From positions 124,536 through 188,535 of the forward strand of contig BDIU01000167.1 of assembly GCA_002118135.1 (NCBI GenBank): 64,000 bases of DNA. The letters are read 5' to 3'. The notes under the pieces were generated by a model, which worked only from the letters and a program-made list of their open reading frames with translations, was not told where the DNA came from and did not search any database. The number at the start of each line of letters is the position of its first letter. Position 1 is the first letter of the stretch. The DNA comes from Trebouxia sp. TZW2008 (Eukaryota > Chlorophyta > Trebouxiophyceae > Trebouxiales > Trebouxiaceae). This document shows positions 24,096-37,000 of this stretch, one piece after another. The position numbers were made by a program, and so were the translations under genes.

Positions 24096-26655
24096 TCATC
24101 TGCAATGCGCAGATAAGCTGTGATCAGGTTCAAGCTCAGCAAGCAGCCAGCATGTCATGCATTCCGGATGAAGTATGGCATGCTTCAAAATGTAGCGTGT
24201 ACAGTTGCAAAGTAGCAGCAGGCCCAGCGTGGTAGACATGGACAGCTGACCTGTCATGGTCCAGTCTCTGGTTGTGATTAATGGGCTCTGCCATCAGCAT
24301 GTCCTTGTCCATGAAGATGATGGTGAACACTTCTCTTGGTGCATCAGTCTGATTGCCAGACGCTTGGTGGAATGTCCAACCAGAATGAAAGCTGACTTCG
24401 CCTGCAGCACAAATCATAGCGTTGCCTGTTGTTGCCCAGTCAAATGTTCATAAAAGGGTTGCGGGAAGGTCCACCAGAATGCAAGCTGACTTTGCCTGCA
24501 GCGCAAAACGCAATGTCATTTATGATTGGTGACGATCTTGCTTGCCAGGGCTACTACTAGTCAAGCCTCTGGGTATGACTGCTGATGCCATAAGCTTCTG
24601 CTGTCTGTTCTGATTTGAATTGCACACTCAGCACGCAGAGAGCGAGCACGCAGCTGATGTAACAAAGCAGCCCTGGCATGAATGACTGATGACAATGGCA
24701 ACAAGAGTAGGCGCACAGCTGCTGCAACAGGGCAAACCTCGCGCTTAGAAAGCACGCTGACGATATCGTCGACAGTGAGCAACCGACTGATGAGACAGAT
24801 TGTCCCTAGCTGAACCAGCTGACGAATGATGTCACTGAGACAAAGCACACAGCTGATGTAAGATAACGTACCTAGCTCGAAGGGCTTGTTGACAATGTCA
24901 AAGCCGCCCTTCTTGACTTTGGCATCAATCTGCTTGTGAGCCTCTCCTCCAATGCCCAGATCCCTGTCAAGTGACATGACGTTTGCTTTGAATCACAACT
25001 GACTTGCCATGTACTGCAGCCACTTTCAGGATGATAGCTGATGCAGATGGCTGGGGTGGATAGCAACAAGCATGACACAACACAAGCTTAAAACATTGGC
25101 ATGTTAGGTTACAGCAAAGACAAGAATGTATGTGCTTTGCGATGAATCAATCAGTACTGGATATACAAAGTTATCTATTGGCATTTAAAAGATCCAGTAC
25201 CAGTGCATGAGGTGCTGATACAACTATATCATCGACACATGTGGTGACAATACCTTCCAAGATCATGTCTGTGGCTTCCTGAAGCAAACTGCAGGGGTCC
25301 CATATCCGCTGGCACAGCCTGCAAATTCACACTGCATATTGAAATCCATCTCATAAGTCTTGTTCAGGCTGTATGCAGAGGCAACACGATGTTTTGCTGC
25401 ACATATGTGCAATCAAGCCAGAGCCTGTCTGATGACAACCAACGTCTTCTCAATATAGCTAGAAAGAGGTGCAGAAAACATCTGCACCACTTGAATGCAT
25501 GCTGTAAGTATGCTTGCTTGACATGGTCTCAATTGTGCCATCACATACCTGTAGAGGGACCCAAGCTGTGAGAATCTTGTCAGTTTGCAGTGGCCAATAG
25601 TAGCCATCACAGTGCCAAGGCGTGTACCCACCGCCAGGCTCTTTGTTCAACGCCTGGTCATGGTAGATCCTTACACCATCCACCTGTGCAGTTGTTTGTG
25701 CAAGTCAGCATGGCCAGTTGCACGTCCTGTGTTTTGTCAATCTGCCATGGCTGGTCATAATAGATCCTAACACTATGCAGCTGTGCAACTTCTCATACAT
25801 GTCAGCAAGGCCTATCAAATGTTCCATATGTTGTGAACGCGCCATGGCTGGTCATGGTAAACTCTCACACCATCCACTTGTGCAGTTCCTTATGCATGTC
25901 AGCAAGGCCAGCTGAATGATGTGAAGATTGCATGGCTGATCATGATAAATCCTTGAAAGATCCAGCTGGGCAATCTTTTCTACATGTCAGCATGGCCAGT
26001 TGAAGGTTACCATGTTGTGAATGGTGCATGGCAGGTCATGGTGAGCCACTTGCGGTTGACAGGTGAAGGGCTTACCCCCATTAGCTCAGAAGCTATGCGC
26101 CCCAGCTTGCGGCCAAAGGCAAACTGTTTGACAGGCTCGCTCTGTGTCCAAAGATTCATGATCTGCACTGTGGCAAGTGTATAGGTTCCAGCTTGTGGCG
26201 ATGCATTAAGAGGCACATACAGGCATGAGTGGTACCACAAGTTGTACAAGCAATACCTGGGTGAAGGCTTTCTGGTAATCCGAGTCCTCTTCTATGGGCG
26301 TCTTGTCTGCATTTGCTACTTCCAGGGACAGTGTAGGATGGTAGTGTGCCAAAGTGGTGGCATCAAACACCTTAGGCAGCCGGACAAAACCAGTGTTTCT
26401 GTAATTCGTGACCTGGTCTGGCCGTAGCTGATAGGGAGAGTGTATGTCGACGCTTGTCTGCTCATGCTGTCTTGTTACTGTAGCGCTGCACGCCGTTGAA
26501 GGCCTGACCGCGCGAAGACGCCCGTGTCTGAAGCGGTGATAGCGCGCAAGCACTGACCTTGACGGCTGACTCAAGCTCTTTGCATCCCGAACGACATGGC
26601 TCCCGCCAAGCTTGCCACTAGTGTGGCTCAACGACGAGACTGTCATCTGCGACAT
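24096..26655 (-). CDS. Phytanoyl-CoA dioxygenase (PhyH)-like Fe(II)/2-oxoglutarate oxygenase
   Basis: Exons on the minus strand: 26655-26257, 26162-26076, 25683-25549, 25318-25254, 24963-24872, 24401-24251, then 24099-24096 (stop), about 310 residues. PhyH enzymes hydroxylate substrates with Fe(II), 2-oxoglutarate and O2. The N-terminus is Ser/Arg-rich and without acidic residues, like a plastid transit peptide. The fold begins at NYRNTGFVRLPKVFD. The iron ligands are His and Asp of WHCDGYYWP and the distal His in FHSGWTFHQASGNQT; the Arg of PREVFTIIF should bind 2-oxoglutarate. Exon 4 has the usual MGPLQFASGSHRHDLG. The first in-frame triplet after the last splice is TGA, followed by KHLPGM, where relatives carry a Trp-Leu-Pro-Gly-like end; this may be a recent nonsense change. 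Without the last splice the frame ends at 24136. Intron 2 holds degenerate copies of the start of exon 3. Confidence 0.9.
25740..26060 (-). repeat. Degenerate exon-3 edge copies in PhyH intron 2
   Basis: Three or four copies, spaced about 80-105 bases, of the acceptor plus the first codons of exon 3 (the VDGVRIYHDQ segment). The copy around 25855-25890 still reads VDGVRVYHDQP. Others have lost frame. All are upstream of the intact exon in transcript direction. Confidence 0.75.
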
Positions 26656-27600
26656 GTTGAGATCTGAGCTGCTAATCTCAGCGCGTGTTCAAGTTCAGGC
26701 GCGTTCTGCTGCACAGTCGAGCGCTCAGATATCTTGGCCATCGCCCAGCCGTCTGCGGAAGTTCGGAGCCCCAGAGGAGCTCTCTTACGTTAACGTCAAG
26801 CAGGTCAACGTTCAAGCTGCGGACAGGGAAGAATGTGCGAAGCCTTTCACGCATCATATTCTGGAGCTGCAATAGAAGCTGACAGGAGGGAAAACTCAAA
26901 GGTCACTTGCATAAGTATCTTGGGCAAGGAGTGTCTGCAGACATTAACCAATGCCGAAGTCAACGCATATGGATAGGCCAGGGGACTCAAAGGTGACTTG
27001 AACGTATCTGCTACACCACTGGTGTACTCACAGCGAGTACTCACACCAAAGCTGATGCATATGCCGCACAACTGCGCACAGAGTATAGGTGCAAGAGTTT
27101 GAGAGGCTTGGCTCTGCAGCAAGAAATGCAGGTGGTATCGATGCATGCATGTAAAGGCCTGCGTGCCCTCTCAACAACATGTGCACCGTGGCACTCTTGT
27201 GTACTCTGCGTAGCCTTTGTAAGAGCAAAGGCATGCATCTTTCATGGTTTTGCAAATTTGAGCAGCGGTCACCTGTTAACAGCATTCTGTTCGTTGAACA
27301 ATTGCAAACACCAGTCAGCAGCAATCTTGACCAGCCTGGCTTACAAGGCCTGCCTGCAGTGCAAACGCCGGTAGACAAATTTACTTACACGCATATGCAT
27401 GCCTCCAGGAAATTTGTTGATGAAGCGATCATCGGATGCAGAAAGTGTTTGGCATCAATCCGTCAGCACCAATCGCACACAGTCCTTGCCGCTCTCACTC
27501 TTGCATTTTGCTGTGCAAACAGGCAAAGCCTCAAAATTGGGCTGTGCGCATCCGGGACACCCTGGCCAGCAAAAACATGCATGCTGGGCAGAAGAAGTAT
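26656..27600. other. Intergenic upstream of the dioxygenase gene
   Basis: By position this contains the dioxygenase promoter. Several short frames exist on both strands but none shows family conservation or splice consistency. No repeat array was seen. Confidence 0.4.
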
Positions 27601-27672
27601 GGGGACAAGAGAGAATCGAACTCCCGACCTCTCGCACCCAAAGCGAGAATCATACCACTAGACCATTGTCCC
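27601..27672 (-). tRNA. tRNA-Pro (anticodon UGG), no intron
   Basis: The reverse strand folds as a cloverleaf: acceptor GGGACAA / TTGTCCC, a D arm containing the A-box-like GGTCTAGTGGTATGATT, an anticodon stem CTCGC / GCGAG closing the loop TTTGGGT with anticodon TGG, a T arm GGGAG / CTCTC around TTCGATT (B box GGGAGTTCGATTC), and discriminator C. CCA is not encoded, as expected for a nuclear tRNA. It lies alone between two protein genes. Confidence 0.95.
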
Positions 27673-28097
27673 ACAGCAGGTGATGGCGGTCTATCCATTT
27701 TTTGGCATCCAATATCTGTTGTTTTGAGATGCTGTGCTGCGCCTGCTTTGCCATTGTTCAGCTGCTTTTCGTCAGCAAGACGGGAGTTTTTGTCGCGATT
27801 GCCGCGGCAGATCTCGCCTTCACGTAACGTTCCCGTCTAGTGCAGGTGTTCGTGCGCGTTTCTTTGCAAGTCTACGGTTTGTTTGATACACACTGCGCTT
27901 TGACCCAGACGCTGACCTATTCGGCACTTGCTACCCGAACGACTGCTCGGCAACGACCTGCGGGGTCGAGCCCCATGGCGAGCTGCGCGCATGCGTAATC
28001 ACATGGCATGGTAGATCTCGGGCTCAATTTGCGTCCCTTCCAGACCTAGTGGCGTCTCTGATCCACACTGGATCTCCTGGCTCTGCAGTCAGTGTAG

Positions 28098-31000
28098 ATG
28101 GAAGACTTCGAGGACCTTGTGAGCTCCTGGATGCTTGGCTCTCTTTGCAGACCTACGACAGTTCTCACAGACCTCCATTTGTGCAGGATTTTGCTGCGCT
28201 CGACGCCTTGGAGGCCAACCATTATGCCTCCAAGCACAACAATGCTCCTGGCAATGCCTTTGATCAACAGCCAGCACTGATATATCAGTGTGATTCAACA
28301 AATATTCAGCACACCAACAGAGGCATGCAGATGTCTCACGTGCGCAGCCATGGCGTTGGAAATTCAGCCAGCGCAGCTACCTTCAGCACTAGGCCAGACC
28401 TCAGTATGCAGGAGAGCACAGCTGGTGCAGCTACAGCTCCTTGGTCCAGTGTGGCGCCTGCTGCAGCAACCAGTCTGTCACGGTCAGGAAGCAATCAGCA
28501 TTTGCGCCAGCAACAGCATCAATCCCGACCTTTGGCACAAACCTCAATGCAGGCCTTCATGGCTGCACGCTCAGGTCGAGCTGACACACAGTCAGCTTGG
28601 CCGGATCAAGCTGCACCTGCTTCTGTCCAGCAGCGAGCCCAACATACATTTGCAGCTGGGGCAAATGCAGTTGGGACTGGCTGCATTGATCTCACTGGTG
28701 ATCCACACCCTGCAGCAGCAGCCTTGTCAGTACCAGGCGACATTGCTACCACAACAGCAGTGAGTGCTCAGCAGGCACAGGCCAGCTACGTTAATCGAGA
28801 GCCAGCAGGGATTAATTTCTTTGAAGACGCAGTGGATGTTGATGATGTTGGCACAGATGGCCTCATGGAATGCAGCACCAACCTGCTGAATGCTGGAATC
28901 CGGGTGCATAAGTACAGTATTGCTTTCTGCTGCCAGTCATGCCCTGCATCATGCTGTGTGCCTGCCCTTTGAATGCACATTATGCTGCATCTGGCGCAGC
29001 ACTGAACAAGTGACGTAAGCATTTCCTGTGTGGCCTCTGATGCAGCATCAACCCCAAGATGCTGAGCTGTTGACTGTTGTTATTGCAGGAGCAACGCCAA
29101 GCACTGGGTCTACCCTGCTACAGTCCCTCAGAGGGCATATCAAATAGACATCATCAACACAGCACTCCTGCAGAACACTCTTGTCTGCCTGCCCACCGGG
29201 CTTGGCAAGACTCTCATCGCTGCTGTCATCATGCACAACTTTACCAGATGGTTCCCTGAGGTGAGCTGTGCTTGCTTGTCTTAAAACTTCTTGTGCTGTT
29301 TTTGCCATGTTGTCACTATTGTCAACCTTTCATGAGGGCTCAGATGATCAAACTACGCCTTGGTCCCACTGTTGACACCGTTTCATCACTCGTTCTGATG
29401 ACATGAGCAATGACCCAAGCTCCAGCCAGATCTTCCTCCTGCCTGCTTTATGACTGTGGTGTCACACCTCTGATCACAAATGTGCTGAGACGCGTCAGCT
29501 TACTGAATACTCTTATATCCTCTAAGAATTCACTGTGCACAACAGCTGTTGCAATGCTCCATGCAGGGCAAGGTTGTGTTTGTGGCACCAACCAAGCCTT
29601 TGGTGAATCAGCAGATTGATGCCTGCTATGAGTTCATGGGAGTGTCAAAGGTGGGCACATCAAACAATCACGTGCCATGCAGACCATCTTGCGGTTCCAC
29701 TGCCTTACCCATTGCACTCTTGCCATGCTGAATTGCATGTACACTCTCTCTACCTATTGAGGCTGTTGTTGAAGTGTACACAGACAGTGTGCCAGCACAC
29801 ATGCAATGCCTGCCATGCTGTATCGATGTTGTACTCTCTCTACACATTGAGGCTGTTGTTGAAGTGCACACAGACAATGTGCCAGCACCTGCAATGCCTG
29901 CCATGCTATATCAATGGCTTACTCTCTCTATACATTGCGGCTATTGTCGAGGTGCACACAGACAATGTGCCAGCACATGCAACGTCTGCCATGCCGCATC
30001 AAATGTGTATGTCCTCTATACATTGAGGCCATCGTTGGAGTGCGCACAAACAGTGTGCTAGCACATGCAATGTCCAATTGGTGTGCAGCTTGCGCTCTGA
30101 TGCTTTGCACATTGTCTACTGTGCAAAGATTCTGTTGCTTAGAATGCTCTCAAAGGGTCAACCAGTCTTGCAGAACTGTGTAGAGGGTGCTGCTGCAGTG
30201 TATACTGCCAATGTGCCAGCACACGCAATGCATGATTGTTGTTTGTAGCTTGAGCTAGACATCACTATACCGTTAAGCTGTGCTTGGAGTCTACGGTGCT
30301 GTGCAGTTGTTGCGCTGAACTGTTAATTCAACTGCAGACCTCCATAGAAGAGCTGACTGGCAGCTGTAAAAGGCTAGACAGGCAAGACCTATGGGAGCTG
30401 CCTTACAAGCGCATTTTCTTCTGCACCCCTCAGACATTCCGCAATGATGTTGACAGAGGTATGCTAGTCGACATGCGTTTTGCCTAAGGTCAAACATACT
30501 TCTGTCTGTGAGAGACTTTGCCTGAACAATGCAAGCTGTTACATGCATGAATCAGGTCCTTGCACAATTTGAATAGCAGCAACAGTCCTTCAATCATGCA
30601 ATTGCTGATCTGGCAAGCATTGTTATGGTATATACAATGGAGGGCAAACAACCTCACTGGATAATGCATGCACGGCGGGACAGTAGAAAATGCATATTGT
30701 GGTAATGTGCTCTCAGGCATTTGCCCACACAAGAAGGTTATATGTTTGGTTGTGGACGAGTGCCATAGGGCAAGAGGGCACAATGACGTGGTGATGGCTG
30801 TCAAGAAGATGCGAGAGGACAAGTGCAAGTTCCGGGTGCTGGGCTTGTCAGCTACTCCTGGCGGCAGCAATGAGGCAATCCAGGTAGTATGCACGCCTGT
30901 GCAGAGTAGACCAACTCTTGCGCTTTGCCGTTGCATCAGACGCAGCATGCGTAACTTGCATTTCTCTCAACCCAGATGCCGCTTGCAACAGACTGCACAC

Positions 31001-34000
31001 TTGGATCATGAGTGTGCTTACTCTGACATTTCTCACTGCAACATGGCAAGTTAGCTTGCTCCGTGAGGCACCAGGTTCACAAAAAGTCTTCGTGGCTGAA
31101 TGTGGCGGCGCGCCCCATGCAACTCGCCCAGACATCTACAGGCACTTTCATTGTCTAAAATTCTTACCAATTGAGGGTTTTGCTTGACAGGCTTGCATAC
31201 TGGATTATCCACAAGCATACAGCTGTCGTGCTTAGCGCACCTGGTTGCTCAAGTGTGCATTTCAAAAGCGCATTGTGATTTGCAGGAGGTGGTTGACAAC
31301 CTGATGATCTCAGCCATTCAATTTAGGGCAGAAACAGATCCTGACATACTGCCACATGTCCACCAGCGCTGTGTGGATGAAAGGGTTGTGCAGCCTACCA
31401 GAGAAGTGGACTACTGTAAGCAGACCTTGATCCATGTTCTGCAAGATGTGCTGACCAATCTGGCCAGGATGAAGGTAGGTTTGCACAAAAATGCAGCAAA
31501 ATACAACAGTCAAAGCGTCACAATGTGAGCATCACATTGTGAGCATCTCTCTCATTTTGTCCACGATCTGTATGTGGCCTTCAGTACATGTGCTGTAATG
31601 ATGGGCCGTATGACCAGAGTAAAGTTATATACATACTTACATACATAATAATGCATACCAGTTGGGCTCAAAGACCTTGCTAGGTACGTATAGTCACCAA
31701 GCGACTATCTTTGAGCAACCAAGTCTGTTCACAAGCTGAACCACTTTCAAAGTACTGATCAAAGGTGTCACTGTGTCCACTCTAGCATCAGCAATTGCCT
31801 GAGAATAGGAAGCCTTGCAACTGGCAGAAGAAGCAGTGCTTTCATGCAAAGGACCGTTGAGATGTGTGGGGCAAGTGTCTATGCTGTAGTGTCAATCGCT
31901 GTAGAGGGCTGCTGTACAAACCTGTCGCTGTAGCAGCACATCAGCCTCAATGTGTGGCCTTTGAAATGATGTCAGCTCAATAAGAGTTCAGCAGTTGTTG
32001 GCACAGATTATACATGACCCCTGATCAAGATGTTGTCAAGCAGCCAATTGTAGCATGAAACAAACCAGTTCTTCTTCTTGCTAGCTATGCAGCGACCCAT
32101 CCTATAATCTTTTCATGTTGGTGGGAGCTTAGCATGACACCATGCTTGCGATTGCATTATCGCAGATGTGTTGGCTATGCAGGCATATTTTGGGTCCATG
32201 AATGCTCATAACTGCCAGCGCTTTGGCTTCCTGCAAGCACAGGATAGGTACAAGGAGAGACAAAATGCCAACCCACAGGCCTTCACAGTCTTCAGACAGG
32301 TGTGTCGATGCCACACGCTCCATCACTTAAATATATGACAAGCCTGTAAGTGGACGCTGCGCCCAAACTTATCCCATCAGTTCAAAGTTGGGCACTAGTG
32401 CAAACAGCACAGGACAATGCCATTTGGACAGTGCTCAGAACAGATTAGCACAGCCTGCAATGAACTACCATAAACACTTCTCCTTTTGGCTGCAGTGTGC
32501 CTGCTTACGCAAAGCCTTTGTGGGGCAAATTGACTGCCACATCAAGTTTCACGCATGAATCAAATTGTTTGTTGGCAGGCCATGGTGTTGACTGACTGCC
32601 GGGATCAGCTGGAGTGCTATGGCATTGACACTGCCCTCAAGTATCTGGATGGCAAGCTGACCGAAACTGCTGTTAAAAGACTGCTGGGGGAGAACACCAT
32701 GTTCAATGAGGTCAGTGATGTCTATTGTCTCAGACAGCCTCAGTTCTGAATGTAGGGATCTGTACCTGCTTGATTGCACAAGATATGTCTTGGGTCTTGC
32801 TGTGACTTGCGCACCACATTGCACGCTGCTGACAGATTTCCAAGTCAGCGCTCTAGCTGATTATTGCGCACACTGGCCTGTGTCTTGCCAATTTTGCTGT
32901 GCAGCCTGCAGCAGCATGCCAGTCGTAGAAAGCCCAGCGTGCCCTACTACAAGTGTTGCAGTCAGCTGTCAGAATGCAGATACATGTAGTCTCCACCCCG
33001 TGAAGTTTTATTATGCTTATGACCACTCTGGGTGCCAAAGGACAGTCCTGCAGAAGAGAATATCAGCAGCTGTCCCTGAGGTTCTGCTGCTTGGGAATTT
33101 ACATTCTTCTGCATGAACATTTGTCCTGCTGCAGTTTCACAAGCAGCTGAAGCAGCTGGTAAGCCGTGCAGCTACGCACCCCAAGATGGCAGCTCTGCTG
33201 GAAGTCCTGCTAGAGCACTTCCAGCCAGCTGGCTCAGCGCACCCGACAGCAGCCCACCCACCACCAGACCCCAACATAGCACATGCCTCAGGGGCTGGGT
33301 TTGATGATAGAGGAGCCATCACAGCAGCCGACACTGGCAGAGCAGCTGACACAGCAGCTGGTCCTGGCCAAGCAGCTGGCACAGCAGCGGATGCAGCAGC
33401 TCTGGCAGCAGCTGCACAGGAAGGTGCAGTGCGCACTCCAGGGAAAGGGGAGGCCCCTGCTGAGCAGGCTGGTGGCCATGATGCTGGGCGTGTCATCATC
33501 TTCACCAACAGGAGAGACAGTGTGCAGTCCATTGTGGACATGCTGCGCTCACAGGAGCCCCTCATCACAGCCAGGTTCATTAGCTACTCACAAGATCAGT
33601 CTGTCTGTTCTTGCCAGCCCTCCAGTTCTTGCCAGCGATCCAGATCTTGCATAGCAGAGCTGTGCTGCTTGCATAGCGACAGGAGCAAGTGCTTGTGTGG
33701 TACCTTGGGACCTTGAGCTGCAATGACACACGTTGGTACATATGCCCACTACTTGAGCAAACACAAGCATTTGTTTTGTGAGTTGAAAGCCTGCACCCAC
33801 TCAGCTTATGAACATGGCACAGCATTGCAAATACATGTCAGCCATCACTAGCATGCACAGTCTGACGGATCATGTCCCATAAGGCTACTGTGTCAGGAGA
33901 CTTGGTCTTGTCATAGCAAACTGCATTCCAAACATGCCAGCCATTCACAGCATGCACGCTTCAACTTACTGTTCACCAGAAGCTCTTTTTCTGTCAGGAT

Positions 34001-37000
34001 CTTCATTGGGCAGGCCTCTGGCAAGGGTGTGGGCACAGGCATGAAGCAGTCAGAGCAGAAGAAGGTGCTGTATGACTTCAGGGCTGGAGCCTTCAACACA
34101 CTGGTGGCCACCTGCATTGGTGAAGAGGGTCTGGACATCCCTCAGGCATGCTCGCTAGCCCATCATCAACACATTTCTGCTGCTGACACTAGTGTTGATT
34201 TGCTGTCAGGCAAGGCTAAGGCTTGCCTCTAATGCTTGGCATGCTCTGTTGCCATTGGTGTGCTTCAACAGATGGAACTCACTTTGCCAAGCATCTTGTC
34301 AAGATGTCTAGCGCACGATTTTATTGGGCTCGAGACAGTGCTAAGCAACAACAGGCCTTTTCTTTTGCTCCATTCTCTGCATTCAGAATGTTTGCATCAG
34401 CCCTAGTTTGCAATTCGGCTGTATAGCCTGCCCTTTGTGTCCAACCCTGCTGTGTGACGAGAAGCATGAGCAGCGACTGTGCCCATGTGTGCATGAAGCT
34501 GCCCACCGCAGCAAGGTGGCAAATGCTGTCATGTGCTGCAATTGCAGGTGGATCTGATTGTTTGCTTTGACTCTGATGCCTCGCCCATCCGCAACATCCA
34601 GCGCATGGGCCGCACAGGCCGCCACAAGGCTGGACGCGTTGTCTACATCATGTCCCAAGGCAAAGAGGAAGAAGCCTACAAGCGAGGCTTGCAGGTACAG
34701 CCATTTGGTTGGGACCGCCTTGCACTTGGCAGAAAGTCTGCAGGCCATTGTGTCAACCCTGCAGTTGACACAATTTTTGCATGCCATTATGGGGATGCCT
34801 CTGCTGTTTCTTCAAATCTTGTACTGCACAGTGATCATGCTATCACTTGAAGAAAGGGTGGCTCTTTATGTGCTGCATCATCGAGGCAGGCTAGCTCAGA
34901 AGTCTTGCTGATCAAATCCTGCTGCAACATGAAGCATGCCTTGGCCGGACAGTAACAGTGGTCATCATGTCAGTGTGAAGGCATGTCATTGAGTAACTTC
35001 AGTTGAAAATATGAGGGTTGTGACTGTTGGTATCCACCGAGAATTAGACACAGGAGGAAGTCAATCGTGTTGCTTCAGATGAGCTGAGAGATTATTGCAC
35101 AACATTGTTTTGATCTCAAATTTGTGATTCATAGAGGTGTGCAAGCATGAGTGTGCGGATCGTCCATCAGAAAATTGCATTCTCGACGGGCAGCATTGGC
35201 GTACATCACGGCGGTATGGAATTTGTCGGAAGAAAGCTGCTTGTCAAGCATCAGAGATGTATCAGGCCATGTATGTGAGTGTGTGTGAGTACTGACATGA
35301 TGTTTTGTGGCTGCAGACAAGTGCCAGCCTGCAGAACAAGCTGAGGCGTGGCAACTTCCGCATGCTGGAGCGGCCTCCCCGCATGCTGCCCCGCATGTTC
35401 ACCCCAGTGCAGCTCAACGTGGACTGCTCAGCCAAGACGCCTGTGAAGGAGCCTGAGCCCAAGAAAGGCAGGAAGGGCAAAAGCGGCAAAGCTCAGGGTA
35501 CTGCCAAGGCAACAAGACTGAGCAGTGCAGGCGGAAGAGGTGCTGCAGCAGGTAAGCAAGCTCTAGGGCAAAAGGAGAGGAATGGCATAAGTGACACGTC
35601 AAATATGGCAAGTTGTGTGAAAGGATGCAAAGCAGCTGACTGCCTTGCATGCATATGAAGTGCGCGGGTGAAGGTTCAGCAAGCCTGCTGCATGCCTAGG
35701 CCGTAACATCAAGCTACAATCTCTAAGCAAAAAGCCAAGCACTCCTGTCTTGACGTAATTGCTGAAGCAATGCATTTGGTGGCGCGTTTTGGTTGTGAAG
35801 TCTTCACTTCGTCTCCCAGTTTGAGTTCAACCTTCACCTAGCAGCAAGCAGATACCTGCAGGAGGGTGTGGCAGAGGCAGGGATAAGAAGGCCAAGGCAG
35901 CACCTGCCTCGCCTTCGGCATCTGACAGCCTTGGAGCAGACGGCATCAGCAGCCCAAACCGGCTCAAGTTTCCTTGACCTGGTTCATTTGGACCTGCACA
36001 TGGCAAAGCAATGCCCTGCTGCTCACATGCATGAGTGACAGCAGGCTGTGTGGGCAGGAGTGAAACAAGCAATGAGCCAGCACCCAACTCTTGATCAGGA
36101 TCCGACAGCCTTGATGCAGACGGCGCCAGCAGCCCAAAGGCACAGGGACCCCTATCTGGTTCACTTGGACCTGCTCATGGCAGACCCATGCCACGCTGCT
36201 CACATACATGAATGGCTGCAGGTGGCTGAGGCAGACCTTGTGGGGCCAAGAGTAAGCAAAGCTCAGAGGCAGCGCCTGTCTCTCGCTCAGTCTCTGACAG
36301 CCTGGATGCAGACGCCAACAGCAACGCAAACAGGCACGAGATTGCTTGACATGATTCAGTTCGGACCTGTACATGGCAAAGCAATGCCCTGTTGCTTACA
36401 TGCATGAGTGACTGCAGGTGGCCGCGGCAGAGGTCGTGGAGGCAGGAGTTGGAAAAGCACTGAGGCAGCACCTGTTTCCCGCTCAGGGTCAGACAGCCCC
36501 AATGAAGACGGCAACAGCAGACTGAACAAGCACAAGGATCTCTGGCAAATCAACGCCATGCTGCTCACATGCATGAGTGTCTGCAGGTGGTCGTTGCGGC
36601 AGAGGTCGTGGAGGCAGGGGTAAGAAAAGCTCAGAGGCAGCATCTGTCTCTTGATCAGGATCCGGCAGCCTTGATGTAGACGGCACCGTTAGCCCAGACA
36701 GGCACAAAAATCCCTGGCAATGCTCTGCTGCTCACATGCATTCAGGGCAGCACCTGTCTGGCGCTCAGGATCAGACATAAGAGATCGATGCCATGCTGTT
36801 CATGTACATGTCTACATGCAGGTGGTCGCGGCAGAGGCCGTGGAGGCAGGGGCAAGAAAAGTAATGAGGCAGCACCTGTTTCTCGTTCAGGCTCTGACAG
36901 CCCTGATGCAGACGGCAACAGCAGCCCAAATAGGCACAAAGAATCCTCACCTGATGAGTCTGCTCCAGAGCCAGCAACTGCAACTGCCAGTCCTGATGAC

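Noticed and set aside
24063..24099. Selenocysteine at the TGA in the dioxygenase gene
   Set aside because: I see no SECIS-like element downstream, and a Trp-to-stop change or mis-modelled splice is simpler.
27436..27840. Open frame reading ...RESNSRPLAPKARIIPLDHC...
   Set aside because: It overlaps the tRNA-Pro gene; this peptide is the usual meaningless translation of a tRNA.
28119..28150. A 32-base intron joining MEDFEDL to the FANCM N-terminal frame
   Set aside because: It restores phase and has GT-AG ends, but is shorter than any normal spliceosomal intron; kept only as a possibility for the start.
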